A stretch of 64,000 nt of DNA. Source: Anaerolineales bacterium UBA3499 (GTDB lineage Bacteria > Chloroflexota > Anaerolineae > Anaerolineales > UBA11657). The stretch spans positions 97,997-161,996 of the forward strand of contig DFQC01000038.1 of assembly GCA_002377585.1 (NCBI GenBank). Reading direction: 5' to 3'. A program made the position numbers and the translations under genes. Below are positions 54,613-64,000 of the stretch, in pieces; position 1 is the stretch's first letter; each line of letters begins with the position of its first letter. Under the pieces are notes generated by a model. That model made no database searches. It was not told the DNA's origin and saw only the letters and a list, made by a program, of their open reading frames with translations.

Positions 54613-55473
54613 ATGGCAAAATCTATGCATTCTAAGAGTGTAGTAATCACAGGAGCATCTACTGGGATAGGAAAAGCATGTGCTTTGCACCTAGACAAAT
54701 TGGGTTACCAAGTATTTGCTGGCGTACGCACCGAGGCTGATGCCCTATCTTTGCAACAGGCTTCAAGCGCTAGCTTGACCACTATCTACATCGACATAGC
54801 TAAATCCGACAGCATCCTTAGTGCGACCAACATGATTAAATCAACACTAAAATCTGTCGGATTATATGGACTTATTAACAATGCCGGCATAGTTGTTGCT
54901 GGTCCTCTTGAGTTTATTCCAATTGATGCACTGCGAGCACAATTAGAAATTAATGTTATCGGTCATATAGCTGTCACTCAGGCTTTACTGCCACTATTAC
55001 GTGAGAGTAAAGGCCGTATTATTAACATGAGTTCTGTAAGTGGCAGAGTAGCCACGCCTTTTCTTGGTCCATATGCTGCCTCTAAATTTGCTTTGGAGGC
55101 TTTGTCAGATTCTATGAGACTGGAACTAATGCCATGGGATATTAATGTGTCTGTAATTGAACCCGGACCAATTTCTACTCCCATATGGAGCAAATCTATC
55201 GAAGCCACCAAATTGATGATTGACAAACTACCTCAAAAAGCGAAAGTGCTTTATGGTTCAGCATTTGAAGCTGCACTACAAAGGGAAAACAATATTGAAC
55301 AATCTATGAGTACACCTGATGTGGTTGTGCGGGCAGTGGTACATGCTCTAATGTCGAGAAGACCGCATAGACGCTACCGAATTGGTGTTAGTGGATTTGT
55401 GGCAGATATATTTGCACGCTTCTTACCTGACATACTAAAAGACTGGATCATCAAAAGACAACGTAAACTTTAA
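54613..55473 (+). CDS. Short-chain dehydrogenase/reductase
   Basis: A 286-residue classical SDR. TGASTGIG (NAD(P) loop), NNAG, the catalytic Ser in INMSSVSGR and YAASK (Tyr-x-x-x-Lys) are present, followed by EPGPISTPIW. The layout resembles retinol/17-beta-hydroxysteroid dehydrogenase-like SDRs. The substrate is unknown. A hypothetical gene follows after 59 bases. Confidence 0.92.
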   Translation: MAKSMHSKSVVITGASTGIGKACALHLDKLGYQVFAGVRTEADALSLQQASSASLTTIYIDIAKSDSILSATNMIKSTLKSVGLYGLINNAGIVVAGPLEFIPIDALRAQLEINVIGHIAVTQALLPLLRESKGRIINMSSVSGRVATPFLGPYAASKFALEALSDSMRLELMPWDINVSVIEPGPISTPIWSKSIEATKLMIDKLPQKAKVLYGSAFEAALQRENNIEQSMSTPDVVVRAVVHALMSRRPHRRYRIGVSGFVADIFARFLPDILKDWIIKRQRKL

Positions 55474-55532
55474 TGTAGCTTGTAAGAGATTGTCTGTATA
55501 TATATAATTTCATCGAGAGAACAAATTGAACA

Positions 55533-55958
55533 ATGAGTAGACAACCACTTTTCCACGGTTTAATAGTAAGTGAGTCTAATGAGACTGTAAGTACAACTCA
55601 TGTGGGAGATGAAGCACATTACGTAATCAATGATGATGGATTCCACCGCCACGTATCTGCAGACAAAATAGATCGAGCTGTGCTTCGCGAGTTACGCAAT
55701 CAGATTATCAACCATAAAGATGTAATCAGTGATAGTGCTCTGCAAATGTCGGGCCAGGATGATCTGTTTACCAAAGCAATGATCGATTCATCACTAAACA
55801 ACATTGATGATCACATGGACATGTTGCTGGAACAAGGTCTTCCCAGCGGAGCTAGACAATGGCTTGGTATGCTCGGCTTCCGCATCATGGTAAATCACCA
55901 TGGTGAAATTGTTGAAATGTCTCAGCCAGGAACAATTATTCCTGACGACAACCATTAA
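55533..55958 (+). CDS. Hypothetical protein
   Basis: A 141-residue soluble protein with no signal or membrane segment and no motif I recognise. The N-terminal half is beta-rich (FHGLIVSESNETVSTTHVGDEAHYVIND), the second half helical (ELRNQIINHKDVI, MIDSSLNNIDDHMDMLLEQG). The codon pattern and length suggest a real gene. It is preceded by the SDR and followed by the LysM lipoprotein. Confidence 0.6.
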   Translation: MSRQPLFHGLIVSESNETVSTTHVGDEAHYVINDDGFHRHVSADKIDRAVLRELRNQIINHKDVISDSALQMSGQDDLFTKAMIDSSLNNIDDHMDMLLEQGLPSGARQWLGMLGFRIMVNHHGEIVEMSQPGTIIPDDNH

Positions 55959-56111
55959 ACATCCCTTTCCAAATTGTTACTACAGTTGGCATATCTCTTG
56001 CATCCATCAGGTTATGCTAAACAATATTGTTTGGTTTACCCTATGTATCAGGCCGAATTTAGTTAGGCAAGATAGATGGCGGCTTGTATTCGTTCAGTAA
56101 GGAGGTACGCT

Positions 56112-56945
56112 GTGAAACACTATTACTCAAAATACTATACATTGGTGCTGTCATTAATCTTAGTTGCATCAGTGTTACTGGTAAGTTGCAACCGCTCAGC
56201 CACAGAAGGCATATTGCCTGACGATTCCACTGTTGAAGAAGTCGCAGTTGATGAAATGAGCGACTCTGATACCAGCATAGAAGACTCAGACTCCAGCATG
56301 CAAGCATTGCTCGATGATGATATTGATGAAACAAACAATACCAATGAAGAGCAACAAGATGCTGAAAATCCTACGGTGGAAGAATCTGATTCCGATGGTG
56401 AAGTCACGACCGAGACTGCTGTTGGGGACGAATCAGAAGAAAGCACTGATTCCGTAACAATGGCAGAACAAGATACAGTAACGGAAAACTCGGAAGCCAT
56501 GGCAGAAACAATTGTAGGAGCTGGTCCTGGAACATACACTGTACAATCTGGTGATTGGGTATACAAAATAGCCCGTATGTTCAATATTACGCCAATGGCT
56601 TTGCTACAAGCTAATCCTGTTATAGGAGCAAATCAGCAAGTCTATCCTGGTCAAGAATTAGTTATTCCAGGTGCAAATCAACCGGAAATTTCTATTGAAG
56701 AACAAGCACCTGTAGAAAGCAATACTCCTGTAGAAAGCAATACTGTAGAAGATGAAAACGCAACATCTATAATGGCCCCAGCCAATGCTGTATCATCTGA
56801 TACATATGAGGTAAATGCAGGTGATACAATGTTTTCTATCTCACAAAAACTTGGAGTGTCTGTAGATGCATTATCGGCAGCCAACGATATATCAGAACCT
56901 TTCATGATATACGTTGGGCAAGCGCTCACAATCCCAAGCGAATAA
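56112..56945 (+). CDS. LysM-domain lipoprotein with an acidic linker
   Basis: A 277-residue exported protein. A GTG start with AAGGAGG six bases upstream is clearly the right one; the ATG at 56076 has no such site. The signal peptide ends in LLVSC. A long Glu/Asp/Ser/Thr-rich linker (residues about 30-130) leads to two LysM domains (about 139-186 and 231-276), starting YTVQSGDWVYKIA and YEVNAGDTMFSIS. LysM binds N-acetylglucosamine polymers, so it likely tethers the envelope to peptidoglycan. Confidence 0.88.
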   Translation: MKHYYSKYYTLVLSLILVASVLLVSCNRSATEGILPDDSTVEEVAVDEMSDSDTSIEDSDSSMQALLDDDIDETNNTNEEQQDAENPTVEESDSDGEVTTETAVGDESEESTDSVTMAEQDTVTENSEAMAETIVGAGPGTYTVQSGDWVYKIARMFNITPMALLQANPVIGANQQVYPGQELVIPGANQPEISIEEQAPVESNTPVESNTVEDENATSIMAPANAVSSDTYEVNAGDTMFSISQKLGVSVDALSAANDISEPFMIYVGQALTIPSE

Positions 56946-56964
56946 AGTCACAAAACGTAGACCA

Positions 56965-57025
56965 ATCAATGCATTGATGATCCATATGGTTGTAATTAGC
57001 TAACAAAAGACAACCATGTGGATCA
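56965..57025. repeat. Palindrome and 16-bp inverted repeat in an intergenic region
   Basis: ATCAATGCATTGAT (56965-56978) is a perfect 14-bp palindrome. It abuts an inverted repeat whose arms are TGATCCATATGGTTGT (56978-56993) and ACAACCATGTGGATCA (57010-57025), matching at all but one wobble pair. No T-run follows on either strand, so it is not an ordinary terminator. The rest of 56946-57200 shows no gene. Confidence 0.6.
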
Positions 57026-57200
57026 CACTGAAAATGCACCACCACAAGTTCACCCTACAAATTCACCAGTTCTTAGTAATATTTTGTTGAAAAAACTACG
57101 TCACACTAACTAATTACAATGATCGTCATTTGCACTCTAAGCTACAATAGGATAACTTTGAGTGAAAAATGCAATAGATCTGTACAAAATCTAAAATGTA

Positions 57201-58436
57201 ATGAGTGAGCAAGAAACAATCGATAATAAACATAACTTCGCACAATCGGTCAGAACATTTATTCCCCCAGGTTACGACGAGTATTCGTCTAACATGAAAA
57301 ATGTTGTCAAAGATATCCTATCATTATTGGATAGAAACAACATTCCGACACCTCAACCTATCAGCAAAAGCTACAAACCCAATGGAAACGGAAGTGCTGC
57401 ATCCAAAGCATATGCTATGCAAGGCGTATTGAAATATCATGGTCTTGCTGACTCTGAATGGCGTACAGCTTACATGCCGAGCATTTCCGTTAACAATGAT
57501 GCAGCCTATACAATTACCCATGTGGCTTTTAGTGGAACAACAGCACAAGACAATCTCCATATAAATGGAAAGCCAATTTATGGCAATAAGCTTAATAGAG
57601 TTGTAAAAATATTAGATTTCGTACGTCAATTAGCAGGTAGTAACAGCAGGGCAACTGTGCGTTCAAAAAACGTCGTCAAAGGAGGAGGTCATGGTAAAGG
57701 ATTAGGTACGAGCGCAGCTGCAGGTGCTGCTCTAGCTAAAGCTGCTATAGCAGCTTTGCTTGGCAAAGAAACATCTAATGACCTGAGGCTTGTGAGTAGT
57801 ACCGCTCGCCTATTGTCTGGCTCAGCTTGTCGTAGCGCTGTAGGTGGTTTAGCCCTCTGGTTATCTTATCCAGGCATTGCGCATGATGACTGCTTTGCTA
57901 TCCGAATTGATAATGAAAATCAATTAGATGATATGTGTTTGATTACAGTGCCCATAGAATCCAGAATAGGTTTAGTAACGGATCAAGCACACAAAACAGC
58001 CGTACACAGTCCCTTTTTTAGAAATTGGATTGAGAATCGCGCCCAAGAGACTATGAAATGTATTGATGCTATCTATAGTCTGGATTGGGAATCAGTGGCA
58101 CAGTTAGCTGAGAAAGATAGTATGCGCCTCCACGGGGTTTCAATGACTACAAATTCATCCAACCCATTGATTGCATGGGAACCCCAAAATATTTTGCTCT
58201 TTCAAATGTGTCATCGACTTCGAGCGAAAAATGTTCCTGTGTACTTCTCAAGCGATACAGGTCCGAGTACGGTTTTTCTAACTCACTCAGATTATCAAGA
58301 TGAAGTAATGCATAACATTTCCCTATTAGATTTAGAGCTAGACATCATACCAGGACAAATTGCTGGTCCAGCCAAGCTACTGTCTTCATCAGATGCGTTA
58401 GCGGATCTAGATATTTTGGATAAATCTGGTGCATAA
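57201..58436 (+). CDS. Mevalonate-pathway decarboxylase (diphosphomevalonate or phosphomevalonate decarboxylase)
   Basis: A 411-residue GHMP-superfamily protein. The ATP loop GGGHGKGLGTSAAAGAALAKAA and the signature LLSGSACRSAVGGLALW match mevalonate diphosphate decarboxylases (SGSACRS). YFSSDTGPSTVF carries the Asp that matches the catalytic Asp of the FDAGPN motif. Chloroflexota such as Roseiflexus use a phosphomevalonate decarboxylase with isopentenyl phosphate kinase, so either substrate is possible. It has an N-terminal extension of about 35 residues. It overlaps the Nudix gene by eight bases. Confidence 0.82.
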   Translation: MSEQETIDNKHNFAQSVRTFIPPGYDEYSSNMKNVVKDILSLLDRNNIPTPQPISKSYKPNGNGSAASKAYAMQGVLKYHGLADSEWRTAYMPSISVNNDAAYTITHVAFSGTTAQDNLHINGKPIYGNKLNRVVKILDFVRQLAGSNSRATVRSKNVVKGGGHGKGLGTSAAAGAALAKAAIAALLGKETSNDLRLVSSTARLLSGSACRSAVGGLALWLSYPGIAHDDCFAIRIDNENQLDDMCLITVPIESRIGLVTDQAHKTAVHSPFFRNWIENRAQETMKCIDAIYSLDWESVAQLAEKDSMRLHGVSMTTNSSNPLIAWEPQNILLFQMCHRLRAKNVPVYFSSDTGPSTVFLTHSDYQDEVMHNISLLDLELDIIPGQIAGPAKLLSSSDALADLDILDKSGA

Positions 58437-58935
58437 ATTTACTAATATCTCAATAGTAAGTCATACGCTTTGTTTTATAACTAGCAATGAAAACATCCTG
58501 ATGCTGCATAGATACAATCCCCCTAATGAGGGTCTTTGGAATGGAGTAGGAGGCCGAATTGAAAAGAATGAAACTCCTTTGCAAGCTTGCTTACGAGAAG
58601 TACATGAAGAAGCTGGTATAGTACTGACTAGTGCTAGATTCGGCGGTTTACTTAATTGGTTTTCTCCAAATATCCACGGAACACTCGCACTTTACACTGC
58701 TCGAGTTCAATCTGAAACAGTCTGTGAATGCGATGAGGGCGAGTTGCAATGGAAACGAAGGGATTGGGTTTTTAGTTCTAGTGAAGTAGTGCAAAACATA
58801 CATGTTGTTGGACCACTCGTGATAAATGGTGCGCCAGCATCTATATACCACTTCGAATACGATAGTTTTGATAATATTATCAATTATGAGCGACACGAAT
58901 GGATGAGTTCATTGAATAAACAAGATTATCAATGA
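58429..58935 (+). CDS. Nudix hydrolase, MutT-like
   Basis: A 168-residue Nudix protein. The Nudix box GGRIEKNETPLQACLREVHEEAGI is complete (GxxxxxExxxxxxxREUxEEXGU). WNGVGG before it and FHF-like HFEYDSF near the C-terminus resemble 8-oxo-dGTP diphosphatases. It starts inside the decarboxylase gene, so the two are translationally coupled. An isoprenoid diphosphate substrate is a speculative alternative. Confidence 0.88.
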   Translation: MHKFTNISIVSHTLCFITSNENILMLHRYNPPNEGLWNGVGGRIEKNETPLQACLREVHEEAGIVLTSARFGGLLNWFSPNIHGTLALYTARVQSETVCECDEGELQWKRRDWVFSSSEVVQNIHVVGPLVINGAPASIYHFEYDSFDNIINYERHEWMSSLNKQDYQ

Positions 58936-59071
58936 TAATATCTAACACTTTGTATAGATAAGGCTAATATTTTGCATACACATTACGTTTATAATAAAAT
59001 AGATGAAACGAAATTTTATGATATTTGCTTGATGTAGCTATCAATACACAGATAATAATAGGTATATTGAC

Positions 59072-61582
59072 ATGATGAGATTCGATCGCTTTACGGAACG
59101 TGCACAGGACGCAGCAGCTAGAGCATATGAAATTCTGCAGCGGTACGGCCATAATCAAGTTGATACCGAGCATATTCTCCTAGCACTTCTCGAGCAACCC
59201 GAAGGAGTTATCCCTCAAATATTGGATATGCTAAACGTGGAAGATGAGCTGATCAAACAACGCCTCGATGATGTTTTGAGAGCCAGTCCCAAGGCAGCAG
59301 TATATGGTGGTGGTGCTGGCCAAGTATTTATCACACCACGCGTCAAACGCATCATTGATTTGGCAAATGAAGAAGCCAATAATCTTAAAGATGAATTTAT
59401 ATCTACCGAACACATCTTCCTATCTATATTGTCGGAACGAAACACGAATGTGGCTCGCATACTATCAGAAGCAGGTGTAAATCCAGATCGAGTACATAGT
59501 GCCATTAAAGAATTGCGTGGTGGCCAACGAGTTACAACGCCACAAGCAGAATCTAGATACAAAATACTAGAAAAATACAGCCGTGACCTCACAAAACTTG
59601 CTCGTTCTGGAAAACTTGACCCTGTGATTGGACGTGATGATGAAATATTGAGAGTCATACAAGTTCTTTCGAGACGCACTAAAAATAATCCTGTTCTGAT
59701 TGGCGAAGCCGGCGTAGGAAAAACAGCCATACTCGAAGGTCTTTCTCAAAAAATAGCAGACAATGATGTGCCAGAAATTCTTAGCGGCAAAACTGTTGTA
59801 GCACTTGACCTAGGATCAATGATAGCCGGATCAAGATTTAGAGGCGAGTTTGAAGAACGTCTCAAGGCAGCAATAGAAGAAATACAGGAAGGTCAGGGCG
59901 ACATAATACTTTTCATAGACGAGCTACATACAGTTGTAGGTGCAGGCGCAGCACAAGGCGCCATGGATGCTAGCAATATGCTAAAACCAGCCTTAGCACG
60001 GGGAGAACTCCAATGTGTTGGAGCTACTACACTAGATGAATTTAGAAACCATATAGAGAAAGATCCTGCTCTAGAACGTCGTTTTGCGCCTGTTTTTGTT
60101 GAAGAACCTGATATAGAGCAAACTGTTGAAATGCTCAAAGGTTTGCGCAGTCGTTATGAGGAACATCATAAAGTAAATATCACCGAAGATGCACTGACTG
60201 CTGCGACAAAATTATCCCATAGATATATTACAGACAGAAAATTGCCTGACAAAGCAATTGATTTGATGGATGAAGCAGCTGCCAAACTCAGAGTAGCATT
60301 ATATTCCTTACCACCTGAACTTAAAGACAAGAAGAAGGAGATTGACAAATTGCAGTCGGATGAAGATGCAGCTAGTTCCGAGCGTGACTACCAGCGGGCA
60401 GCTGAATGCAAGGCAGAACGCCTACGCATAGAATCAGAATTTAATGACATGCGTCGCCAGTGGGAACAAGAGCATCAGCTAAACGAAGTAGTTGATACAG
60501 AAGATATAGCCGAAGTGGTTTCAAATTGGACTGGAATACCACTCACACAGATGCTTGAAACTGAAGCAGAGAAATTACTGAACATGGAAGAGCGCCTGCA
60601 ACAACGCATAATTGCACAAGAGAAGGCGATAAGTGCACTTGCAGATGCCATACGACGTGGACGGTCCGGACTTAAAGACCCCAAACGACCAACGGGGTCT
60701 TTCATATTCTTAGGGTCTTCCGGAGTTGGTAAAACCGAGTTAGCAAAGGCCCTGGCAGAATTCCTGTTTGATGACGAAGATGCACTAGTACGAATAGATA
60801 TGTCAGAATATCGAGAGCAACATACTGTTTCACGCCTATTTGGAGCACCTCCAGGTTACATAGGATATGAAGAAGGTGGCCAACTTACAGAATCAGTACG
60901 TCGACGTCCATACCGAGTTGTGCTGTTCGATGAAATTGAAAAGGCTCATCCCGAAGTGTGGAATGCATTGCTTCAAATATTAGATGATGGACGACTGACC
61001 GATGGCCAAGGACGAATTGTTGATTTTCGTAATACAGTACTGATTATGACTTCTAACTTAGGAACTGAGTTTACTTCTGGTTCAGGATCTGTAGGATTCC
61101 ATTCCCAGAAGAATGATTCCGTTGATGAAAACGACTCAAAAATTCAAAAAGCACTCAAAGACACATTTAGACCCGAATTCCTTAATCGTATTGATGAAAT
61201 CATTATATTCTCACAACTTACTTCAGAAGACATGGGCAAAATAGTAGATTTACAAATGGATGAAATCCAAGAAAGGTTAGCAGAATATGGACTCACAGTA
61301 AATCTCACAGAATCAGCTAGAAACTGGTTAGCCAATCAGGGTTTTGATCCAGCCTTTGGAGCTCGCCCGTTGAAGCGCGCAATGCAAAAACACATTGAGT
61401 CTCCCTTATCAGTGAAAATGCTGCGTGGAGATTTCAGCAATGGGGATTGTGTGAATGTGGATGCAACTGAGGATAATGGTCTAGAATTCAGTGCAATATC
61501 TGAGAAAAAAACAAGCAAAACAAATAAAGCTAAGAACAACAAGAATGAAGTGCCAGCTGAGGAAAAAGTTGAGGTGGCTTAG
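59072..61582 (+). CDS. clpC: ATP-dependent Clp protease ATPase subunit ClpC
   Basis: An 836-residue AAA+ unfoldase. Two Clp_N repeats span about 1-145, the first Walker [14 protein letters not shown] is near residue 210, a UVR-like segment ([19 protein letters not shown]) near 430 and the second Walker [15 protein letters not shown] near 548. The C-terminus ends in a Lys/Asn/Glu-rich tail. It feeds proteins to ClpP. The adjacent Met at 59075 could also start. A TATAAT lies at 58990-58995. No mcsA, mcsB or ctsR is adjacent. Confidence 0.95.
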   Translation: MMRFDRFTERAQDAAARAYEILQRYGHNQVDTEHILLALLEQPEGVIPQILDMLNVEDELIKQRLDDVLRASPKAAVYGGGAGQVFITPRVKRIIDLANEEANNLKDEFISTEHIFLSILSERNTNVARILSEAGVNPDRVHSAIKELRGGQRVTTPQAESRYKILEKYSRDLTKLARSGKLDPVIGRDDEILRVIQVLSRRTKNNPVLIGEAGVGKTAILEGLSQKIADNDVPEILSGKTVVALDLGSMIAGSRFRGEFEERLKAAIEEIQEGQGDIILFIDELHTVVGAGAAQGAMDASNMLKPALARGELQCVGATTLDEFRNHIEKDPALERRFAPVFVEEPDIEQTVEMLKGLRSRYEEHHKVNITEDALTAATKLSHRYITDRKLPDKAIDLMDEAAAKLRVALYSLPPELKDKKKEIDKLQSDEDAASSERDYQRAAECKAERLRIESEFNDMRRQWEQEHQLNEVVDTEDIAEVVSNWTGIPLTQMLETEAEKLLNMEERLQQRIIAQEKAISALADAIRRGRSGLKDPKRPTGSFIFLGSSGVGKTELAKALAEFLFDDEDALVRIDMSEYREQHTVSRLFGAPPGYIGYEEGGQLTESVRRRPYRVVLFDEIEKAHPEVWNALLQILDDGRLTDGQGRIVDFRNTVLIMTSNLGTEFTSGSGSVGFHSQKNDSVDENDSKIQKALKDTFRPEFLNRIDEIIIFSQLTSEDMGKIVDLQMDEIQERLAEYGLTVNLTESARNWLANQGFDPAFGARPLKRAMQKHIESPLSVKMLRGDFSNGDCVNVDATEDNGLEFSAISEKKTSKTNKAKNNKNEVPAEEKVEVA

Positions 61583-61630
61583 GCAATCCTACAGCACCAC
61601 ACTTGTTTTTGCATTACACTATTTCCAAAT

Positions 61631-63721
61631 TTAACCAAGAGCTATCTTTGAACCTTCAGATGTCTTGACTATATTGATTCGAACGGGAAAAATATCCTTT
61701 AGTTCGTCAATGTGTGTTATTACTAAAACACGCTTAAAGTCGTCCTGAATAGTATTAATAGCTTCAACGAGCTTCTGTCTTCCAAGTGAATCCTGAGTAC
61801 CAAATCCTTCATCAATCACAACAGTCTGTAACTGTGCGCCAGATCTCCGTGCTAACAACTTGCTTAAAGCTATACGAATAGCAAAATTCACTCGAAAAGA
61901 TTCCCCTCCACTATAAAGCTCATAGTTACGTGTACCAAGATCATCAGCTATTTTAATATCAAGCGTCTCTTTAGTATCACCTGACTTTAAAGCCCTTTGG
62001 GTATCAAATCGTACATTCATTCTCCCGTAGGTCATCTTTCCAAGCAGTTCGTTAGTCGTATTTTCTATTTCTGGAACAGCTGCCTCGATAATCATTGCAG
62101 GTACTCCCTCTTTACCAAAAGCGTCATACAATTCACTGTAAATACCAATCTGATCGGCTACTCTGTCTCTCTCGACAACGCGAGACTTACGTCGCTCCAC
62201 AAGATTATCTAGAGCAGAAATTTTCTGCCTAGCACTACCAACCTTTTCAGTCCAAAGTCGCTGTTGGCCTCTCAAATCATTCAGATGTTTTTGTCGTTCC
62301 TCGGATGCCTGAATACTTGACGTATGCCTTGCTTGTTCAATCTCCATTTCATTAAGTTTGTTGCGATCCTCAACTAGGTTATCTTGCCACCTTTTACGAC
62401 GCGCCTCCATACTTGCAAAATTTTCACTCATTTTGACAGTGTTTGAAATCCGCAATTCAACTTCAGCTAAACGTCTCTCTAACTTATTTTGCTCTTTCAA
62501 TGTCTGATCTAAATTTGACAATGTCTTGTCTAGACTCCTAACTTTTTCATCCAATTTTTCATAAGAATCACGCTGCGTCGAATAACGACTGCGTCTTTCT
62601 TTCAATTCAGTCTGCAAATGCACCATTACTGAATCCCCTTCAAGTACTTGACCACAAGTGGGACAAATAGGCTCAGTTGCAGTGTCTAACATTTTTATGC
62701 GGGATTTTAATTTGTTTCCCTCCGATTCAAGTATTTTGTTTTCACCCTTTAAACGAGCACTATATTCGGATGCTTCGGTTCTTTGCCGAAGTACATCTTT
62801 GGATTCGATTTCTACTGTTTTAAGAGAAGATAAACGCGATTTTATATTATCGAGTTCAGCCTCTAATACTGTCTTATCAGCTTCTGACGAATAAGAACTA
62901 AGTTCACTTTCCACACTTGACAATTCACTTTCATCTTGTCTTATACGCGCAGTTAAGTCATCTATTACTCTACGAGTGTGAGCCAAACCTTGACGTGCTT
63001 GTTCCACATCTGCCATATCTTTCTCAGCCACACGCGTCTTTTTCTCTATTTCCGCCAAACTTGCTTCAGCTTTTGACAACTCACTTTCAGCATCAGATCG
63101 GCTACTCAAATCACGATCAATTGATTCAATGTCACTATCCAATATACGCAAATCTTCATTTAAATCAGTACTATATTGACGAGCACGATCCTGAAATATG
63201 TCCCATTGATCAAGACCAAGAATACTTGCTAATACAGCCTTCCGATTAGATGGAGACTTAATGGTAAATTCATCCGCACGACCTTGAGCAACAAATGCTG
63301 AATTCATAAAAGTATCGTAATCTATGCAGAGTAGTTCGTCTATTTTTCGCTGAGTTTGACGACTACCAGCTTCTGACAAATCCCGCCAACTTTCTGTAGA
63401 ATTGTCATATACATGTAGTGCCAGAACAAGCTGGCCACTCTTTCCAACCTTACGCTGTCTAACTATTCGATATTTATTACCTGTAAGTTGAAATATAAGT
63501 AAAACTCGCATCTCAGTCTCACCATGATGTATGAGTTCATCGTCACTACGTTTACCATCTCGGGCTTTACCCCACAGTGCCCAAACCATTGCCTCAAGCA
63601 AGGATGATTTTCCAGACCCATTATCACCAACTAAACAGGCAACATGAATACCATTAAAATCCAAGGTTTGAGTGTCCTTATATGGCAGAAAATTGGTTAG
63701 CTCTAACTTAATCGGAATCAT
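61631..63721 (-). CDS. SbcC/Rad50-like SMC-family ATPase
   Basis: A 696-residue ATPase. Walker A VGDNGSGKSSLLEA lies near residue 35. A long coiled coil is interrupted by a zinc hook CPTCGQ near residue 350. The ABC signature YSGGESFRVNFAIRIAL is near 600, with Walker B TVVIDEGFGTQD after it. This is the Rad50/SbcC order, but short compared with Escherichia coli SbcC (over 1000 residues). It processes DNA ends with an Mre11/SbcD nuclease, which must lie elsewhere or be missing. Confidence 0.9.
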   Translation of the reverse strand: MIPIKLELTNFLPYKDTQTLDFNGIHVACLVGDNGSGKSSLLEAMVWALWGKARDGKRSDDELIHHGETEMRVLLIFQLTGNKYRIVRQRKVGKSGQLVLALHVYDNSTESWRDLSEAGSRQTQRKIDELLCIDYDTFMNSAFVAQGRADEFTIKSPSNRKAVLASILGLDQWDIFQDRARQYSTDLNEDLRILDSDIESIDRDLSSRSDAESELSKAEASLAEIEKKTRVAEKDMADVEQARQGLAHTRRVIDDLTARIRQDESELSSVESELSSYSSEADKTVLEAELDNIKSRLSSLKTVEIESKDVLRQRTEASEYSARLKGENKILESEGNKLKSRIKMLDTATEPICPTCGQVLEGDSVMVHLQTELKERRSRYSTQRDSYEKLDEKVRSLDKTLSNLDQTLKEQNKLERRLAEVELRISNTVKMSENFASMEARRKRWQDNLVEDRNKLNEMEIEQARHTSSIQASEERQKHLNDLRGQQRLWTEKVGSARQKISALDNLVERRKSRVVERDRVADQIGIYSELYDAFGKEGVPAMIIEAAVPEIENTTNELLGKMTYGRMNVRFDTQRALKSGDTKETLDIKIADDLGTRNYELYSGGESFRVNFAIRIALSKLLARRSGAQLQTVVIDEGFGTQDSLGRQKLVEAINTIQDDFKRVLVITHIDELKDIFPVRINIVKTSEGSKIALG

Positions 63722-63784
63722 AGGGTATTCAACAGCAATCGATATGATAAATTGTCACATATATTCAACAACAAGCAAAACGAA

Positions 63785-63813
63785 ACGCCTCACCCAAAGT
63801 AAGGGTGAGGCGT
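63785..63813 (-). terminator. Intrinsic terminator of the acidic-protein gene
   Basis: On the minus strand ACGCCTCACCC, a seven-base loop and GGGTGAGGCGT form a perfect 11-bp stem, followed by a T-rich stretch (TTTCGTTTTG). It lies 26 bases past the stop of the minus-strand gene at the window edge and before the SbcC-like gene. Confidence 0.8.
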
Positions 63814-63838
63814 CATTGCTTCTAATTCTGACTACAAT

Positions 63839-64000
63839 CTAGACATTTGTTTCTTCGTCTTCGTCTTCCTCGTCTAGATCAAGGGGATCTTCTTCCGGCT
63901 CATCATCCCAGTCGGCATCCTCATCATCTTCGTCATCAAAATCATCATCCCAATCATCACCTTCATCAGGAGTATGTGCAGTGCCACCTTCATCAGGAGT
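63839..64000 (-). CDS. C-terminal tail of a highly acidic protein (5' end outside window)
   Basis: The last 53 codons of a minus-strand gene. About two thirds of the residues are Asp or Glu, with two TPDEG repeats separated by GTAH, then alternating Asp/Trp/Glu stretches, ending in EETNV. Such tails are found on several unrelated proteins (for example RNA-polymerase delta-like and nucleic-acid mimic proteins). The domain that carries it is beyond the window, so I make no functional call. Confidence 0.75.
   Translation of the reverse strand, partial: TPDEGGTAHTPDEGDDWDDDFDDEDDEDADWDDEPEEDPLDLDEEDEDEETNV

Noticed and set aside
1..64000. CRISPR array, insertion sequence or prophage
   Set aside because: I found no spaced direct repeats of CRISPR size, no transposase or integrase reading frame, and no terminal inverted repeats flanking a gene.

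Overview
The window is an A+T-rich bacterial chromosome segment, densely coded on both strands. I see no rRNA, CRISPR array, transposase or prophage gene. The gene mix suggests a free-living Chloroflexota, possibly of the SAR202/Dehalococcoidia type. The reasons are a coenzyme F420 biosynthesis cluster with F420-using enzymes, a CysM/Mec/CysO/MoeZ cysteine route, a type III pantothenate kinase, a DUF5671-like repeat membrane protein, a 2-oxoacid:ferredoxin oxidoreductase, CIRCE-controlled groESL and a mevalonate-type decarboxylase. That placement is inference from gene content.

Layout. 1-4.0 kb (+): the end of an M23 peptidase, an endonuclease IV-like TIM barrel, then threonine dehydrogenase and 2-amino-3-ketobutyrate CoA ligase (threonine to glycine). 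4.0-11.8 kb (-): an F420 block holding an LLM-class oxidoreductase, cofC, cofD, a stand-alone nitroreductase like the FbiB C-terminal domain, a membrane SGNH hydrolase, a PPOX-class F420 enzyme, cofE, F420:NADP oxidoreductase and an SsnA-type aminohydrolase. 11.9-12.7 kb (-): a cell-wall amidase. 12.8-16.1 kb (+): an unusual structured intergenic region, then cysM-mec-cysO-moeZ. 16.1-21.3 kb (-): tRNA-Gly, a membrane protein, and the operon panB-panE-panC-coaX-pfkB kinase, preceded by a leader that looks like a transcription attenuator. 21.5-28.7 kb: M29 aminopeptidase, two EamA transporter paralogues, a DUF503 protein, a LipM-like acyltransferase and korBA.

28.8-39.0 kb: EthD protein, small hypotheticals, surE, ridA, tRNA-Val, thrS (no TGS domain), groESL, serC, a LmbE deacetylase and an S41-like lipoprotein. 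39.1-48.3 kb (-): a long run with a GT39-type membrane glycosyltransferase, quinone oxidoreductase, hydroxyisobutyrate dehydrogenase family protein, repeat membrane protein, Atg22-type transporter, a second surE, a metallopeptidase and a small Cys protein. 48.4-54.2 kb: a divergent pyrK/pyrD-like pair, rsmG, recF (-) and a secreted metalloprotease. 54.3-64 kb: a tiny YtxH-like gene (-), an SDR, a LysM lipoprotein, a mevalonate-pathway decarboxylase with a Nudix hydrolase, clpC, an SbcC/Rad50-like ATPase (-) and the end of a very acidic protein (-).

The most novel-looking items are the panB leader with competing terminator and antiterminator pairings, the closed-stem structured region upstream of the cysteine operon, the CysO-like carrier that encodes residues beyond its Gly-Gly (starting with Cys), and the PyrD-like protein without the usual catalytic cysteine motif. 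No single gene cluster is demonstrably a new system.
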